DNA of 64,000 nt from DTYU01 sp040756575. Its GTDB lineage: Bacteria > Bacillota > Desulfotomaculia > Desulfotomaculales > Ammonificaceae. A program made the translations under genes and the position numbers. The stretch spans positions 74,895 through 138,894 of the forward strand of contig JBFLYP010000004.1 of assembly GCA_040756575.1 (NCBI GenBank), read 5' to 3'. Under the pieces are notes generated by a model. The model was not told the DNA's origin. It ran no database searches and saw nothing but the letters and a program-made list of their open reading frames with translations. Positions 40,731 to 50,809 of the stretch are shown piece by piece; position 1 is the stretch's first letter, and the number at the start of each line of letters is the position of its first letter.

Positions 40731-43700
40731 GTGGAGTATATCCCCCAAGATTATCCCGACCGGATCAGGCGGCTGCGGGCCAAACTGGGCTTGAGCCAGA
40801 AGCGCCTCGCGGAACTTCTGGGCGTCTCCTTTGCCTCCGTTAATCGGTGGGAGAACGGGCAGGCGCGCCCCAACCGCCTGGCGTGGGGTCAGATCCTCCG
40901 CCTTGAACTAGATGGTCCCGAGGGGTTACGTAAACCGCCGCTCACCGGTGGCAGCAGTCCGGTGACCGGCGCACTATCTGCGGCCGAAGAGAAAGCGGCC
41001 TACCGGCTGTCCGATGAGCCGCCGGAGCCGCACGGGCCGAGTAATACCGACTTCACCGCCCCGCCGGAGATCGTCCGCCTGGCCGTCGAAGCCGAGCGCC
41101 TGACTTACGGCCACCTTTTCAGCCCGACCTTCGCCACCGAGACCTCGCTGATTGACCCGCTACCGCACCAACGCATCGCCGTTTACGACCATATGCTTCC
41201 CCAGCCCAGGCTGCGGTTTTTGCTGGCCGACGACGCCGGCGCCGGCAAGACCATCATGGCCGGTCTCTACATCCGCGAGATGCTCACCCGGCGCCTGATC
41301 CGGCGCGTCCTGATCGTGCCGCCCGCCGGCCTGGTCGGGAACTGGCAGCGGGAGCTCAAGACCCTTTTCAGCCTCCCGTTTAAAATAGTGACCGGCGCGG
41401 ATGCGCGCGCTGGGAACCCCTTTACCGGCCCGGGGAGCGATCTGGTGATTGTCAGCGTGGACACCCTCTGCGGGGCGCCGACTTTCGCGCGCCTGCGCGA
41501 TCCTGCCGTAGAGCCTTACGACCTGGCGGTGTTCGACGAGGCCCACAAGCTCGCGGCCGACCGCAACCCCGACTTCACCGTGTATAAAACCGACCGCTAC
41601 CGCTTAGCAGAGGCGATTGCCGGCGCTACGGACGATCCCGACTGGATGCTTCCCTGGTGCTGCCACCACTTACTGCTGCTCACGGCCACGCCCCATATGG
41701 GCAAGGACTTCCCTTACTTCTGCCTGTGGCGGCTGCTGGAGCCGGAGGCGCTGGCCACCGTGGACGCCTTTAACGCCTACCCCCCGGAGGCGCGGCGGCG
41801 CCATTTCCTCCGGCGGACCAAAGAGGAAATGGTGCGTTTTGACGGCACCCCGATCTACCCGAAAAGAGAGTCCCGCACCTTGAGCTACGACCTCGGCCCG
41901 GCCGAGCAGCGGCTTTACGACGAGACCACCGCTTACATCCGCACCTATTACAATCGCGCCCGGATTCTCAACCGTTCGGCCGCGCGGCTGGCGATGAGCA
42001 TCTTCCAGCGCCGGTTGGCCAGTTCCACCTACGCCCTGCTGCGCTCGCTCGAACGGCGGCTGGAAAAGCTGGAGGGGTTGATCGAGGAGATCCGGAGCGG
42101 CCGGCTCACGGAGGAACAGCTCAGCGCCTTCCAGCGCAAAATTGACAAAACGCCCGACGTTTTCGACCGGCTGACTGCCGACGAAGAGGAGTCGCAGGAG
42201 GGGCGGGAGCAGAACGAGGTGGCTGAGGACCAGCTTCTAACTGGCGTGGTGGCCACCTCGCTGGCCGAACTGCAGGCCGAGCGGGTGCAGGTAGAAGGCC
42301 TGCTTGGCCTGGCGCGTCAGGTGCTCGCCGCGGGCGAAGAAGCGAAGTTCGAAAAACTGCGCGACGTGCTGCAGGACGAGCGTTTCCGGGAGGAGAAGAT
42401 CCTGATTTTCACCGAGCACCGGGACACCCTTGATTTCCTGGTCCGGCGCCTGGAGGGTCTGGGCTACGCGGGAAGGATCGCCTTTATCCACGGCGGCATG
42501 GATTATCAGGAGCGCGAGGCGCAGGTGGAGTTCTTTAGGAAGCCGGTGCGCGAGGGCGGCGCTAACTTGATGGTAGCCACCGATGCCGCCGGAGAGGGAA
42601 TCAACCTCCAGTTTTGCTGGTTGATGGTCAACTATGACATCCCCTGGAACCCGGCGCGGCTTGAGCAGCGGATGGGACGCATCCACCGTTACAAGCAGGT
42701 GCACGACCCGGTCCTGATCTTCAACCTGGTGGCGGGGAAGACCCGCGAGGGCAAGGTGCTCAAAACGCTGCTCGAAAAATTAGAGCACATCCGGCGCGAG
42801 CTCGGTTCGGATAAGGTCTTCGACGTCATCGGGATGCAGTTCGAAGGGGTTTCGCTAAAAGAGTTGATTCTGCAGGCGGTGGTGGACGAACAGACCGATG
42901 AGGCCGTCCGGCAGGTTGAGGGTCGCCTTACGCCGGAGCAGTTCAAGGCGCGGCTGGAGCAGCGGGAAAAGCTCCTCGGCACCGGCGGCGATGTTGCCCG
43001 TCAGTTACCCGCACAGCGGGCTAAATTGGGGCGCGAAACGCTACGGCGCCTGCTGCCGGGGTACGTCCGCCGCTTCATCGAGAAATCGGCGCCGCTTTTG
43101 CACATCGGTATTGACGGCGACCTGGAAGGCTATTTTTCCTTCAAACCCCTCCGGCCGGGGGCGCTCGACCCCTTGTGGCCCGTCCTGGAAAGCTACGACC
43201 CTGCCAGGTGGGAGCGGTTGACCGTTTACAAACCGGCGGAGGACGAGCCGGCGATTTTCCTGCACCCCGGCGAACCGCTCTTCGATCGTTACCGTTCGCT
43301 GGTGCGCGGCCGGTTTGCGGATCTGGCGCGAAGAGGCGGCGTTTTCGTTGATCCATACGCCCGGCACCCTTATTTCTTTCACCTGGCCCTGGTGCGGGTG
43401 GTGCGGCGGGCCGATCCGGCACTGCCCGAGGTTTTTGGCCGGGAAGAACCGGTGGAGGTGCGCCTGGTGGGGTTGCGGCAGGACGAGACCGGAACGATCG
43501 AGGAGTGCCCGGTGGAGCACCTGCTGTTATTACGCGGCGCCGAAGGAATCCCCCCGGCAGCTATACCCCTTGTTGCTACCGTCGCTGCCGCCTGCGCGCA
43601 GGCGAAAAACTTCCTTATAGAGCGGGTTGCCGAACCATTAGCCGCAGCCCGGCGGCGAGCGTTAAAGGCCACCCTGGCCGCGCGGGAGGAGTTTATCCTC

Positions 43701-44354
43701 CGGGGTTACGCTTACCGGGAAGCGGAACTCGCCCTGAAGCGGGCCCGCCTTGCCGAGCGGGCCGGGGCGGGTGATGCGGCGGCCCGGGGTGAACTGACGA
43801 AGGTTAAGAAGCAGCAGCGGGAACTCGCCGACCGGATCGAGCGGTCTCTGGCGGTGCTGCGGCGGGAGCCGGAGCTGATCATTCCGGGTGAGGTTCAATT
43901 TCTGGCGCACGCTTTAGTGGTTCCTTCCAATGATCCGGAAGACAGGGCGCGCTACGACCGGGAGATCGAACGGATCGCCGTCCGGGTGGCCTGGGGCTAC
44001 GAGGAGAGTCGCGGCTGCACCGTCCGGGATGTTTCGTTGCCTGAGCTGGCGCTGCTCGCCGGCCTGGATGCTTACCCCGGCTTCGATCTCCTGTCGCGCG
44101 ACCCTGCGGGCGAGGAGCGGGCCATCGAGGTCAAGGGCCGGGCCGGGATCGGCGACATAGAACTTTCGGAGAACGAATGGGCCAGAGCCTGCAACCTGCG
44201 CGACCGCTACTGGCTCTACGTGGTTTACGACTGCGCCAGCGCCCACCCGCGCCTTTTGCGTGTCCAGGACCCCTTCGGGAAACTGCTCGCCCGGCGCAAA
44301 GGCGGCGTAGTCATCGGGGAGCAGGAAATTTTTGAGGCGGCGGAGGGAGGATAA
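40731..44354 (+). CDS. HTH-SNF2 helicase-DUF3883 fusion, defence-associated
   Basis: 1207 residues from GTG 40731. An XRE-type HTH at 11-50 (IRRLRAKLGLSQKRLAELLG, SFASVNRWENGQARP) precedes a SNF2 helicase with Walker A DDAGAGKTIMAGL, DEAH in VFDEAHKL, LLTATPH, ILIFTEHRDTLDFL, VATDAAGEGINLQ and QRMGRIHRYKQ. The C-terminus has a DUF3883-type PD-(D/E)XK-like fold (GFDLLSRDPAGEERAIEVKG, then LSENEWARACNL). It resembles the SNF2 proteins of DISARM-like and COG1743/COG1483 defence loci. The N-terminal XRE domain is unusual and could give DNA specificity or autoregulation. Confidence 0.88.
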   Translation: MEYIPQDYPDRIRRLRAKLGLSQKRLAELLGVSFASVNRWENGQARPNRLAWGQILRLELDGPEGLRKPPLTGGSSPVTGALSAAEEKAAYRLSDEPPEPHGPSNTDFTAPPEIVRLAVEAERLTYGHLFSPTFATETSLIDPLPHQRIAVYDHMLPQPRLRFLLADDAGAGKTIMAGLYIREMLTRRLIRRVLIVPPAGLVGNWQRELKTLFSLPFKIVTGADARAGNPFTGPGSDLVIVSVDTLCGAPTFARLRDPAVEPYDLAVFDEAHKLAADRNPDFTVYKTDRYRLAEAIAGATDDPDWMLPWCCHHLLLLTATPHMGKDFPYFCLWRLLEPEALATVDAFNAYPPEARRRHFLRRTKEEMVRFDGTPIYPKRESRTLSYDLGPAEQRLYDETTAYIRTYYNRARILNRSAARLAMSIFQRRLASSTYALLRSLERRLEKLEGLIEEIRSGRLTEEQLSAFQRKIDKTPDVFDRLTADEEESQEGREQNEVAEDQLLTGVVATSLAELQAERVQVEGLLGLARQVLAAGEEAKFEKLRDVLQDERFREEKILIFTEHRDTLDFLVRRLEGLGYAGRIAFIHGGMDYQEREAQVEFFRKPVREGGANLMVATDAAGEGINLQFCWLMVNYDIPWNPARLEQRMGRIHRYKQVHDPVLIFNLVAGKTREGKVLKTLLEKLEHIRRELGSDKVFDVIGMQFEGVSLKELILQAVVDEQTDEAVRQVEGRLTPEQFKARLEQREKLLGTGGDVARQLPAQRAKLGRETLRRLLPGYVRRFIEKSAPLLHIGIDGDLEGYFSFKPLRPGALDPLWPVLESYDPARWERLTVYKPAEDEPAIFLHPGEPLFDRYRSLVRGRFADLARRGGVFVDPYARHPYFFHLALVRVVRRADPALPEVFGREEPVEVRLVGLRQDETGTIEECPVEHLLLLRGAEGIPPAAIPLVATVAAACAQAKNFLIERVAEPLAAARRRALKATLAAREEFILRGYAYREAELALKRARLAERAGAGDAAARGELTKVKKQQRELADRIERSLAVLRREPELIIPGEVQFLAHALVVPSNDPEDRARYDREIERIAVRVAWGYEESRGCTVRDVSLPELALLAGLDAYPGFDLLSRDPAGEERAIEVKGRAGIGDIELSENEWARACNLRDRYWLYVVYDCASAHPRLLRVQDPFGKLLARRKGGVVIGEQEIFEAAEGG

Positions 44355-44425
44355 AAAACCGCCAGGACACGAAGGACATCAAGTAAATTCTGAGGATTTG
44401 GAAGGGGAAGGCGGTCGTGGTTTTT

Positions 44426-47400
44426 ATGGAAGGAAACAATTATAAAGATAATTATAATAATCCAGGCGCTCCTGGTGCCCTGGTGGTTGGGGATTGTCCC
44501 CGTTTGATCGAGCACGCTTTTCCGCTGAAGCAGGCCTCGCTGGATTCGGTACACGAGAAGAACGTGCGCCACGGGCATATTTCCACCCTGCATATCTGGC
44601 CGGCGCGGCGCCCGCTGGCGGCCTGCCGGGCGGCGCTGATCGCTACGCTGCTGCCCGATCCCGGCACGCCGGAGGAGCGCCGGCGTATTCTTGAGAAGCT
44701 GGCGGGCCGGGTGGTGCGGAAGGTGGAGAAGAAGAAGCTGCCCGGCGGCAGGGTCATCGAGCGCATCAGGGAGGAAACCGAGGGCGGCATCCTGCACTGG
44801 GGGCGGGAGAACGGCCCGGCGCTGGACTGGTTCCGGGAGGAGATTAAAAAGGCTTACGGCGGCCGGACGCCGAAGGTGCTGGACCCCTTCGCCGGCGGCG
44901 GGTCAATACCGTTGGAGGCGATGCGGCTCGGCTGCGAAGTGACCGCCGTGGATATCAACCCGGTGGCCTGGTTCATCCTCAAGTGCACCTTAGAATACCC
45001 GCAAAAATTTGCCGGGCAGAAACGCCCGCTGCCCGAATTTATCTTAACTGATGAAGAATTTATGGAAGCCTTTTACAAGGCCAATCCGGAAGTTGCCGGG
45101 AAGGGGCGTCCGGTGAAAAAGCAAATCGAATTAGACTCTCTCCTTCCAACCTCTAACCTCCAACCTCCAACCTCTAATTTAGCCTGGCACGTGCGCGCCT
45201 GGGGCAGATGGGTGCTGGCGCGGGCCCGCCGGGAGCTGGCGCGCTTCTACCCGGCCTACGCCGACTTCGAACCGCTAAAACCGGACGGCCGTCGTTACGA
45301 GAAGCGCGCGCCCAGGCTGGTGCCGCTTAAAGAGGACGGTTCGTTCGACCTTGAGACCTTGAATGCGGAGTTTACGGAGGAATACCTTCGGGACCTGCGC
45401 AACCCCCGCTGGGTGCCCAAACCGACGGTGGCCTACCTCTGGGCGCGGACGGTGCAGTGCAAGAACTGCCGGGCGACGGTGCCACTTTTGAAAACCCGCT
45501 GGCTCTGCAAGAAGGACAAAAAGCGCGTGGTGCTGACGATGGAGCCGAACGCCGATAAAACCGGTGTGGTCTTCGGCGTCCAGAACGACGTGCCCGTGGT
45601 CGGCGGCAACGCGGCGCAAAGGCGGGAGCACGACCGGAGGACCGGTGCCGGGACGATGTCCCGCTCCGGCGCGACCTGCCCCTGCTGCGGGACGATTATG
45701 ACGATGGAGGACGTCCGCCTCGAGGGGCAGGCCGGGCGCCTGGGGGCGCAGATGACCGCCGTCGTGGTGGACGGGCCGAACGGTAAGGAGTACCGCCTGC
45801 CGACGGCGGAGGAGGTCCGCCTGGCGCAGGAAGCGGAGAAGGAACTCGACCGGGTTTTTGCGGAGATTCCGTTCGGGCTACCGGAGGAGCCTCTGCCGAG
45901 TAAAGATGCGCTGGGATTTCGCGTGCCACTTTACGGTTTCGACAAATGGTCCAAGCTCTTCACCCCCCGCCAGCTTTTGGCCCTGGGCATCTTCGTCAAG
46001 CACACCCGCGCCGCCGGCGACGCGATGCGGGATGCGGGCTACCCGCCGGAGTGGGTGGAAGCGGTGGGGGCGTATTTGGCGCAGGCGTTAGATTTTGTGG
46101 CGAACCGTAATAGTGTGGTGTGTTCATGGACACTTACGAGAGAAACAACCCGCGGCACCTTTGCGAGATTTGCTCTGCCAATTGTGTGGGATTTTGCCGA
46201 AGCAAACCCGTCTGAAGAAGCTTCCGGAGGTTATCCAGGGGCGATTGAGTGGGTATGTCGTTATATAGACCATGTATTGGTTTTTGGACAAGAAAGTCAA
46301 TTTACGAGGGCCTTCCAGAAGACAGCTACAGAAGAATTGGGTAGTTTCTTAGACGTTATAGTCACCGACCCCCCCTACTACGACGCCATCCCGTACTCCG
46401 ACCTGATGGACTTTTTCTACGTCTGGCTGCGGCGGACGCTGTACGGCCTGTCGCCCGAAATAGACGCGGCCTTTCGGGAGCCGCTCTCACCGAAGTGGGA
46501 CCACGATAAAAACGACGGGGAGCTGGTTGACGACGCCAGCCGCTTCGGCGGCGATAAACAAAAATCGAAGGCCGCGTACGAAGAGGGGATGTTCCGCGCC
46601 TTCCAGGCCTGCTACCGGGCACTCAAGCCCGAAGGGCGGCTGGTCGTGGTCTTCGCCCACAAGCACCCGGACGCCTGGGAGGCTCTGGTCTCGGCCATCA
46701 TCCGGGCCGGGTTTGTGGTGGTTGCCAGCTGGCCTATCCAGACGGAGATGGGCAACCGCACCCGCGCCCTCTCCTCGGCGGCGCTCGCTTCCTCCGTCTG
46801 GCTGGTCTGCAGGAAGCGCCCGGAAAACGCCCGCCCCGGCTGGGACAACCGGGTGCTGGAGGAGATGCGCGAGAAGATCCACACCCGGCTGCGGGAGTTC
46901 TGGGACGCGGGCATCCGGGGGCCCGACTTTGTCTGGGCGGCCACCGGCCCGGCGCTGGAGGCTTACAGCAAACATCCGGTGGCGAAAAAGGCCAACGAGC
47001 CCGGCCAGGTCATGACCGTTTCCGAGTTCCTGCGGGCCGTCCGCCGGCTGGTGGTGGACTTTGTCGTCGGCCGGGTGCTCTCCCATAACGGCGGCGCGGA
47101 AGGCGAGACCGGTTTAGACGACGTAACTACCTACTACCTGCTGCACCGCCACGACTTTGGCTTCGAGGACGTTCCGGCCGGGGCCTGCATCCTCTACGCC
47201 GTTTCCTGCGGCCTTTCGGACCGGGAGCTCGCCGACCAGTACGATCTCCTGGCGCGTACCGGCGGTCAGGAGCAGGACGAAGAGGAGGAAGAAGCCGAAG
47301 AAGAGGGGGACGAGATCAGGAAAGGCACCGGCAGCAAGGTCCGGCTCAAAACCTGGCAAAAGCGCCTTCGCAAGACGCTGGGCCTGGACGCCGAGGGCCG

Positions 47401-47662
47401 CCCTGCGCCCCTCATCGACCAGGTGCACCGGCTGATGCACCTCTGGAAGACGGGCGACGTGGTGAAGGTGGACGAGTACCTTGACGCCCGCGGCCTCCGC
47501 CGTCACCGCCTCTTCCACCAGCTCCTCCAGGCCCTGATCGAGCTCGCCCCAGCCGGCAGCGACGAACGCTCATTGCTGGAGAGCATCAGCAACCATGTCG
47601 CTGCGCGGGGAGTCGCACCGGAAAAACAACCGGAACTTTTCGCCGTGGAGAAAGGTCAATGA
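44426..47662 (+). CDS. DUF1156 (COG1743) adenine-specific DNA methyltransferase with Zn ribbon
   Basis: About 1078 residues, ATG 44426 or GTG 44417. The DUF1156 start reads HAFPLKQASLDSVHEKNVRH and HISTLHIWPARRPLAA. Motif I is VLDPFAGGGSIPLEAMRLG and motif IV is VTDPPYYDAIPYSDLMDFF. Between them a Zn ribbon has CKNC and CPCC pairs. An Asn/Pro/Ser/Leu insertion (PTSNLQPPTSNL, 45144-45178) precedes AWHVRAWGRWV and is encoded by low-complexity CTCTAACCTCCAACC DNA. It probably marks host DNA for the SNF2/DUF499 machinery. It lies 60 bp after the helicase gene. Confidence 0.88.
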   Translation: MEGNNYKDNYNNPGAPGALVVGDCPRLIEHAFPLKQASLDSVHEKNVRHGHISTLHIWPARRPLAACRAALIATLLPDPGTPEERRRILEKLAGRVVRKVEKKKLPGGRVIERIREETEGGILHWGRENGPALDWFREEIKKAYGGRTPKVLDPFAGGGSIPLEAMRLGCEVTAVDINPVAWFILKCTLEYPQKFAGQKRPLPEFILTDEEFMEAFYKANPEVAGKGRPVKKQIELDSLLPTSNLQPPTSNLAWHVRAWGRWVLARARRELARFYPAYADFEPLKPDGRRYEKRAPRLVPLKEDGSFDLETLNAEFTEEYLRDLRNPRWVPKPTVAYLWARTVQCKNCRATVPLLKTRWLCKKDKKRVVLTMEPNADKTGVVFGVQNDVPVVGGNAAQRREHDRRTGAGTMSRSGATCPCCGTIMTMEDVRLEGQAGRLGAQMTAVVVDGPNGKEYRLPTAEEVRLAQEAEKELDRVFAEIPFGLPEEPLPSKDALGFRVPLYGFDKWSKLFTPRQLLALGIFVKHTRAAGDAMRDAGYPPEWVEAVGAYLAQALDFVANRNSVVCSWTLTRETTRGTFARFALPIVWDFAEANPSEEASGGYPGAIEWVCRYIDHVLVFGQESQFTRAFQKTATEELGSFLDVIVTDPPYYDAIPYSDLMDFFYVWLRRTLYGLSPEIDAAFREPLSPKWDHDKNDGELVDDASRFGGDKQKSKAAYEEGMFRAFQACYRALKPEGRLVVVFAHKHPDAWEALVSAIIRAGFVVVASWPIQTEMGNRTRALSSAALASSVWLVCRKRPENARPGWDNRVLEEMREKIHTRLREFWDAGIRGPDFVWAATGPALEAYSKHPVAKKANEPGQVMTVSEFLRAVRRLVVDFVVGRVLSHNGGAEGETGLDDVTTYYLLHRHDFGFEDVPAGACILYAVSCGLSDRELADQYDLLARTGGQEQDEEEEEAEEEGDEIRKGTGSKVRLKTWQKRLRKTLGLDAEGRPAPLIDQVHRLMHLWKTGDVVKVDEYLDARGLRRHRLFHQLLQALIELAPAGSDERSLLESISNHVAARGVAPEKQPELFAVEKGQ

Positions 47663-47783
47663 CGAACTTTGAGCCACCATCTTATTCGTCAGCGAAATTT
47701 CGGATCTTGGTGAAACATGGAAGGAGAAACGGGTGAATGACAGAAAAATAAACTAAGGTAATCTTGCAGGAGGGATGATCCCT

Positions 47784-48104
47784 GTGGCTGAGATCAATTT
47801 CTCTTTAATTCCACTGGTAATTGGATAGCGTACCGTGTTGATGAAAACGTTTTCGACACGGAAGGTACTTGGATTGGTTGGTTGCCCTGGGGTAATGCTG
47901 ACGTTGTAACTCCGGACGGCAAATATCTTGGTACAATTTGTGAAGGTGACTGTTTCTACTAGTTTTAGAAATAGACCGTACCATGGTCATCCGGGATACC
48001 CTGGTTATCCAGGATATCCTGGTTATCCCGATTATCCTGGGCATGCTAGTTACTCCCCGCTTCCACCTGGGGCTGAGGATGTCAAAATTCCTGAGAAGAA
48101 GTGA
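47784..48104 (+). pseudogene. Broken 4-fold beta-flower protein with Pro-Gly-Tyr tail
   Basis: GTG 47784 lies behind GGAGGGA. Joining three frames gives MAEINF, FNSTGNWIAYRVDENVFDTE, GTWIGWLPWGNADVV, TPDGKYLGTI and then GYPGYPGYPGYPDYPGHASY with SPLPPGAEDV. The repeated strand pattern resembles 4-fold beta-flower proteins with PGY tails known from Firmicutes. Frame changes fall near 47800 and 47958, in opposite directions, so it is probably decayed. Role unknown. Confidence 0.55.
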
Positions 48105-48159
48105 TAAAAACTGGTCATACGTTTAAGTGTTTAAGAATCAACCGGGCTGGAGGCTTGTT

Positions 48160-49017
48160 ATGAAAATATCAGAAGTAACAAGAAGAAATATCATAGATTA
48201 TCTACTTCTAAGAAAATACCCGTTCCATGGAAGATTAGACCTCATAAGTTTTCTTAAAAGAATTTGGGATTTATCTTCAATGCCTTCCACGGATTATCGG
48301 TTCAGAAATGCAGAAGGTGATATATGGCAACATATGGTTAACAATTATGATTGGGATTATGCTTATCTTCTCTATACGTACTTAGACCTGTTGGGATGTA
48401 GCGATGAGATTTTTCTACGATTCGTGGAAACCTGCGTTCATCCAGTTGTCTTATACGATGAAAAACAGGTTTCAGAAACTTTATTGGAATTCAATAAGTT
48501 TCTGGCAGCAGATGGGTACAGGTTAGAGGTATCATCGAATATTTCGGGAAAGCCTCTCTATAAAGCAGTAAGGCTCGACGGTGAGGAAAGGTGTTGTCGT
48601 GGAGAAGACGCCTATGAAGTAGTATTGTCCTTCGCGGGCGAAGATCGCGAATATGTAGAAAACGTAGCTGAGTATTTAAAGTCTAACGGTGTCAAAGTGT
48701 TCTATGATCGGTATGAAGAAGTAACTTTGTGGGGAAAAGACTTGGCGGAGCATTTGGATAAGGTCTATAGGGGAAGTGCTCGATATTGCGTGATATTTAT
48801 TTCAAGTGCTTATGCGAATAAAGTATGGACAAACCATGAAAGGCGGAGTGCACTAGCCAAGGCAATAGAAGAAAAAGAAGAGTATATTCTTCCTGCACGA
48901 TTTGATGATACTGAGATTCCGGGGATAAGGCCAACCATAGGTTACGTGGACCTGAGGAAAAAGACACCTGAAGAACTCGGTAAAATGATCTTACAGAAAT
49001 TGGGGCGAGTGGTTTGA
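48160..49017 (+). CDS. AbiJ-NTD3 and TIR-domain defence protein
   Basis: 285 residues from ATG 48160, with GGAGG upstream; more AT-rich than its neighbours. The N-terminal 140 residues (KISEVTRRNIIDYLL, DYRFRNAEGDIWQHMVNN, IFLRFVETCVHPVV) match AbiJ N-terminal domain 3. The C-terminal TIR domain has DAYEVVLSFAGEDREYVENV, VFYDRYEEVTLWG, CVIFISSAYANKVWTNHERR, where Glu of NHERR is the candidate NADase residue. It likely senses infection and depletes NAD to abort growth. Confidence 0.85.
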   Translation: MKISEVTRRNIIDYLLLRKYPFHGRLDLISFLKRIWDLSSMPSTDYRFRNAEGDIWQHMVNNYDWDYAYLLYTYLDLLGCSDEIFLRFVETCVHPVVLYDEKQVSETLLEFNKFLAADGYRLEVSSNISGKPLYKAVRLDGEERCCRGEDAYEVVLSFAGEDREYVENVAEYLKSNGVKVFYDRYEEVTLWGKDLAEHLDKVYRGSARYCVIFISSAYANKVWTNHERRSALAKAIEEKEEYILPARFDDTEIPGIRPTIGYVDLRKKTPEELGKMILQKLGRVV

Positions 49018-49075
49018 TTTAGAGGAACGTGCTAGGATGCTACGATTTGTTACAAAAGGCACGAGGAGGATCTTG

Positions 49076-49825
49076 ATGGGTATCTCTGAGAGAACACGGA
49101 AGATCCTATGGGCGCGGTCGGGAAACCGGTGCGCAATTTGCCGCTGTGAGCTTGTTAGGAAAGAGTTTGCAACTGACCCAGCGGCAGTTATCGGTGATGA
49201 GTGCCATATTATCAGCAAGAGACCGGGTGGTCCGAGATACGACCCCAAAGCAGAGGTTAAATTAGATGGCTATGACAACTTGATACTACTTTGTAAGACG
49301 CACCATAAGCTTGTTGATGATCAGCCAAGCCGGTTTACGGTGGAGTATTTGAGGATGGTTAAAGCGTATCACGAAAAATGGGTTCGTGAAACCCTCGGGC
49401 AACCAGCAAAAAAGAAGGCTCCGAGGGGTCCAACACTTGATGAAGTTAACGTCTTGCCAAGAATTCGTACCGGAAGAGAATTAGTGAACGTCTTGTGGAA
49501 TGCTCACTTATTCTATTTTGACAATGATGAGTTAGAGTCAGAGGAGGAGTTAGACCTGGTAAGTGGGTTTTTTCAGGTAATCCAGGATTATGGCGATTTG
49601 CTTACAGACCTTGGCGCGGGCGAAGTTGTTAAGGCGGAATTTTACTTGAACCAAGAAATCAAGGAATTGGAAAGCAAAGGCTTTTTCGTATTTGGAAGAT
49701 GCTGGTTCAAGAAGGTGAAAATAGGTAATCAAGAAGATCTGTGGCCTGTGGCTTCCGTGAGGGTAGTCAGAAGAACGAGTCCCGAGATCGTAAAGGTGCC
49801 TAACTTGGAAAAAGCCACTTCTTAA
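49076..49825 (+). CDS. HNH endonuclease
   Basis: 249 residues from ATG 49076, behind GAGGAGGA. N-terminal HNH: CAICRCEL zinc pair, ECHIISKRPGG with the catalytic His, and NLILLCKTHHKLVDD with the second zinc pair. The C-terminal 130 residues are unassigned and may choose the target or sense a signal. It starts 58 bp after the TIR gene and shares its lower G+C. Both may be one imported defence cassette. Confidence 0.85.
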   Translation: MGISERTRKILWARSGNRCAICRCELVRKEFATDPAAVIGDECHIISKRPGGPRYDPKAEVKLDGYDNLILLCKTHHKLVDDQPSRFTVEYLRMVKAYHEKWVRETLGQPAKKKAPRGPTLDEVNVLPRIRTGRELVNVLWNAHLFYFDNDELESEEELDLVSGFFQVIQDYGDLLTDLGAGEVVKAEFYLNQEIKELESKGFFVFGRCWFKKVKIGNQEDLWPVASVRVVRRTSPEIVKVPNLEKATS

Positions 49826-49987
49826 ATTACGATATTAAACGGAAGCTTAACAGTCGTAATGGAATGATGAATAGATGATGATTGGTTCATCGAGTAGTTC
49901 GGTTATGTGAAGCCGCCGGTTACGTTATTCAATGGCTCTGGCACTTTGCAAAACGGAACTGTTTAAGAAGGAAAGGGAGCAAGCTTG

Positions 49988-50809
49988 ATGCCTGACGGTT
50001 ACGGCAGCCACCGGGATTACATGGACTGGGTAAAAGAGGAAGCGGACGCTCGTCAAGAGGCGCTCGAGGCTGCGTTGCGAGAAGCTTTTTCCCGCTTCAT
50101 CGAAAGGCGTGAGGTCGAGGTGGTGGTTTTCTCAAGTATGAGTGCCTTTGATTTGGCACGGGCCATCCTAGCTCAGCCGCTTATTCTTAAGCCACTTCTG
50201 GCGTGTTGCAATATCGGCGCGCGCGCCATTGAACGGAATCTCAATATCAAGAACCTGGACACTTACTCGCCACGGCTCAGCGAGGACCGCGCAAAGATCA
50301 TCGCCGGATATATCAAGCCGTTTCTTCCGCCTTACATAGAAATCCCGGCGCTCAGCCGCCTGGACAGGGTTTTTTACATTGATAAAGAGGTTCGCAAAGG
50401 GAAGGGCAGGTGGGAACGGCGTATTTTAGATACGTTGAACCACCACGGGCAGACCTGCTTTTGCAAAAGGATGTTTGAGGCTGGTGGGGAACAGTTTGAG
50501 CTTGACGCTGCCGCTCCTAAAGAGGGAAACATCCAACTTGCGATAGATGTGAAGCGGATAGAGGCACGGCGAGATATTCATAAGCGTTGTGATGAAATAG
50601 CGAACAAGGCCAGCAAACTGAAATCTGTGTTCCCGCAGGCCAGGTTTGGTGCGGTGATATATTACCCGTTCATTGAAGAACATGTTAATGTTCAAAACCG
50701 GTTGCGTTCCCCGGATATAGATAGCATAGTTTTCGCTTCTGAATCGGACGAGTCGATTGAAAACGCAGTGAAGCTGCTCCTTTCTACGCTGGGGGTGCCG
50801 GCAAAATGA
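49988..50809 (+). CDS. Type II restriction endonuclease, candidate
   Basis: 273 residues; ATG 49988 preferred over TTG 49985 because of AAGGAAAGGGAGC upstream. A PD-(D/E)XK-like core is visible: FELDAAAPKEGNIQLAIDVK, with D-x(n)-D-x-K. No helicase or specificity domain. The gene overlaps the following methyltransferase by 4 bp (ATGA), which is the usual layout of a type II pair. The recognition site cannot be predicted. Confidence 0.72.
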   Translation: MPDGYGSHRDYMDWVKEEADARQEALEAALREAFSRFIERREVEVVVFSSMSAFDLARAILAQPLILKPLLACCNIGARAIERNLNIKNLDTYSPRLSEDRAKIIAGYIKPFLPPYIEIPALSRLDRVFYIDKEVRKGKGRWERRILDTLNHHGQTCFCKRMFEAGGEQFELDAAAPKEGNIQLAIDVKRIEARRDIHKRCDEIANKASKLKSVFPQARFGAVIYYPFIEEHVNVQNRLRSPDIDSIVFASESDESIENAVKLLLSTLGVPAK

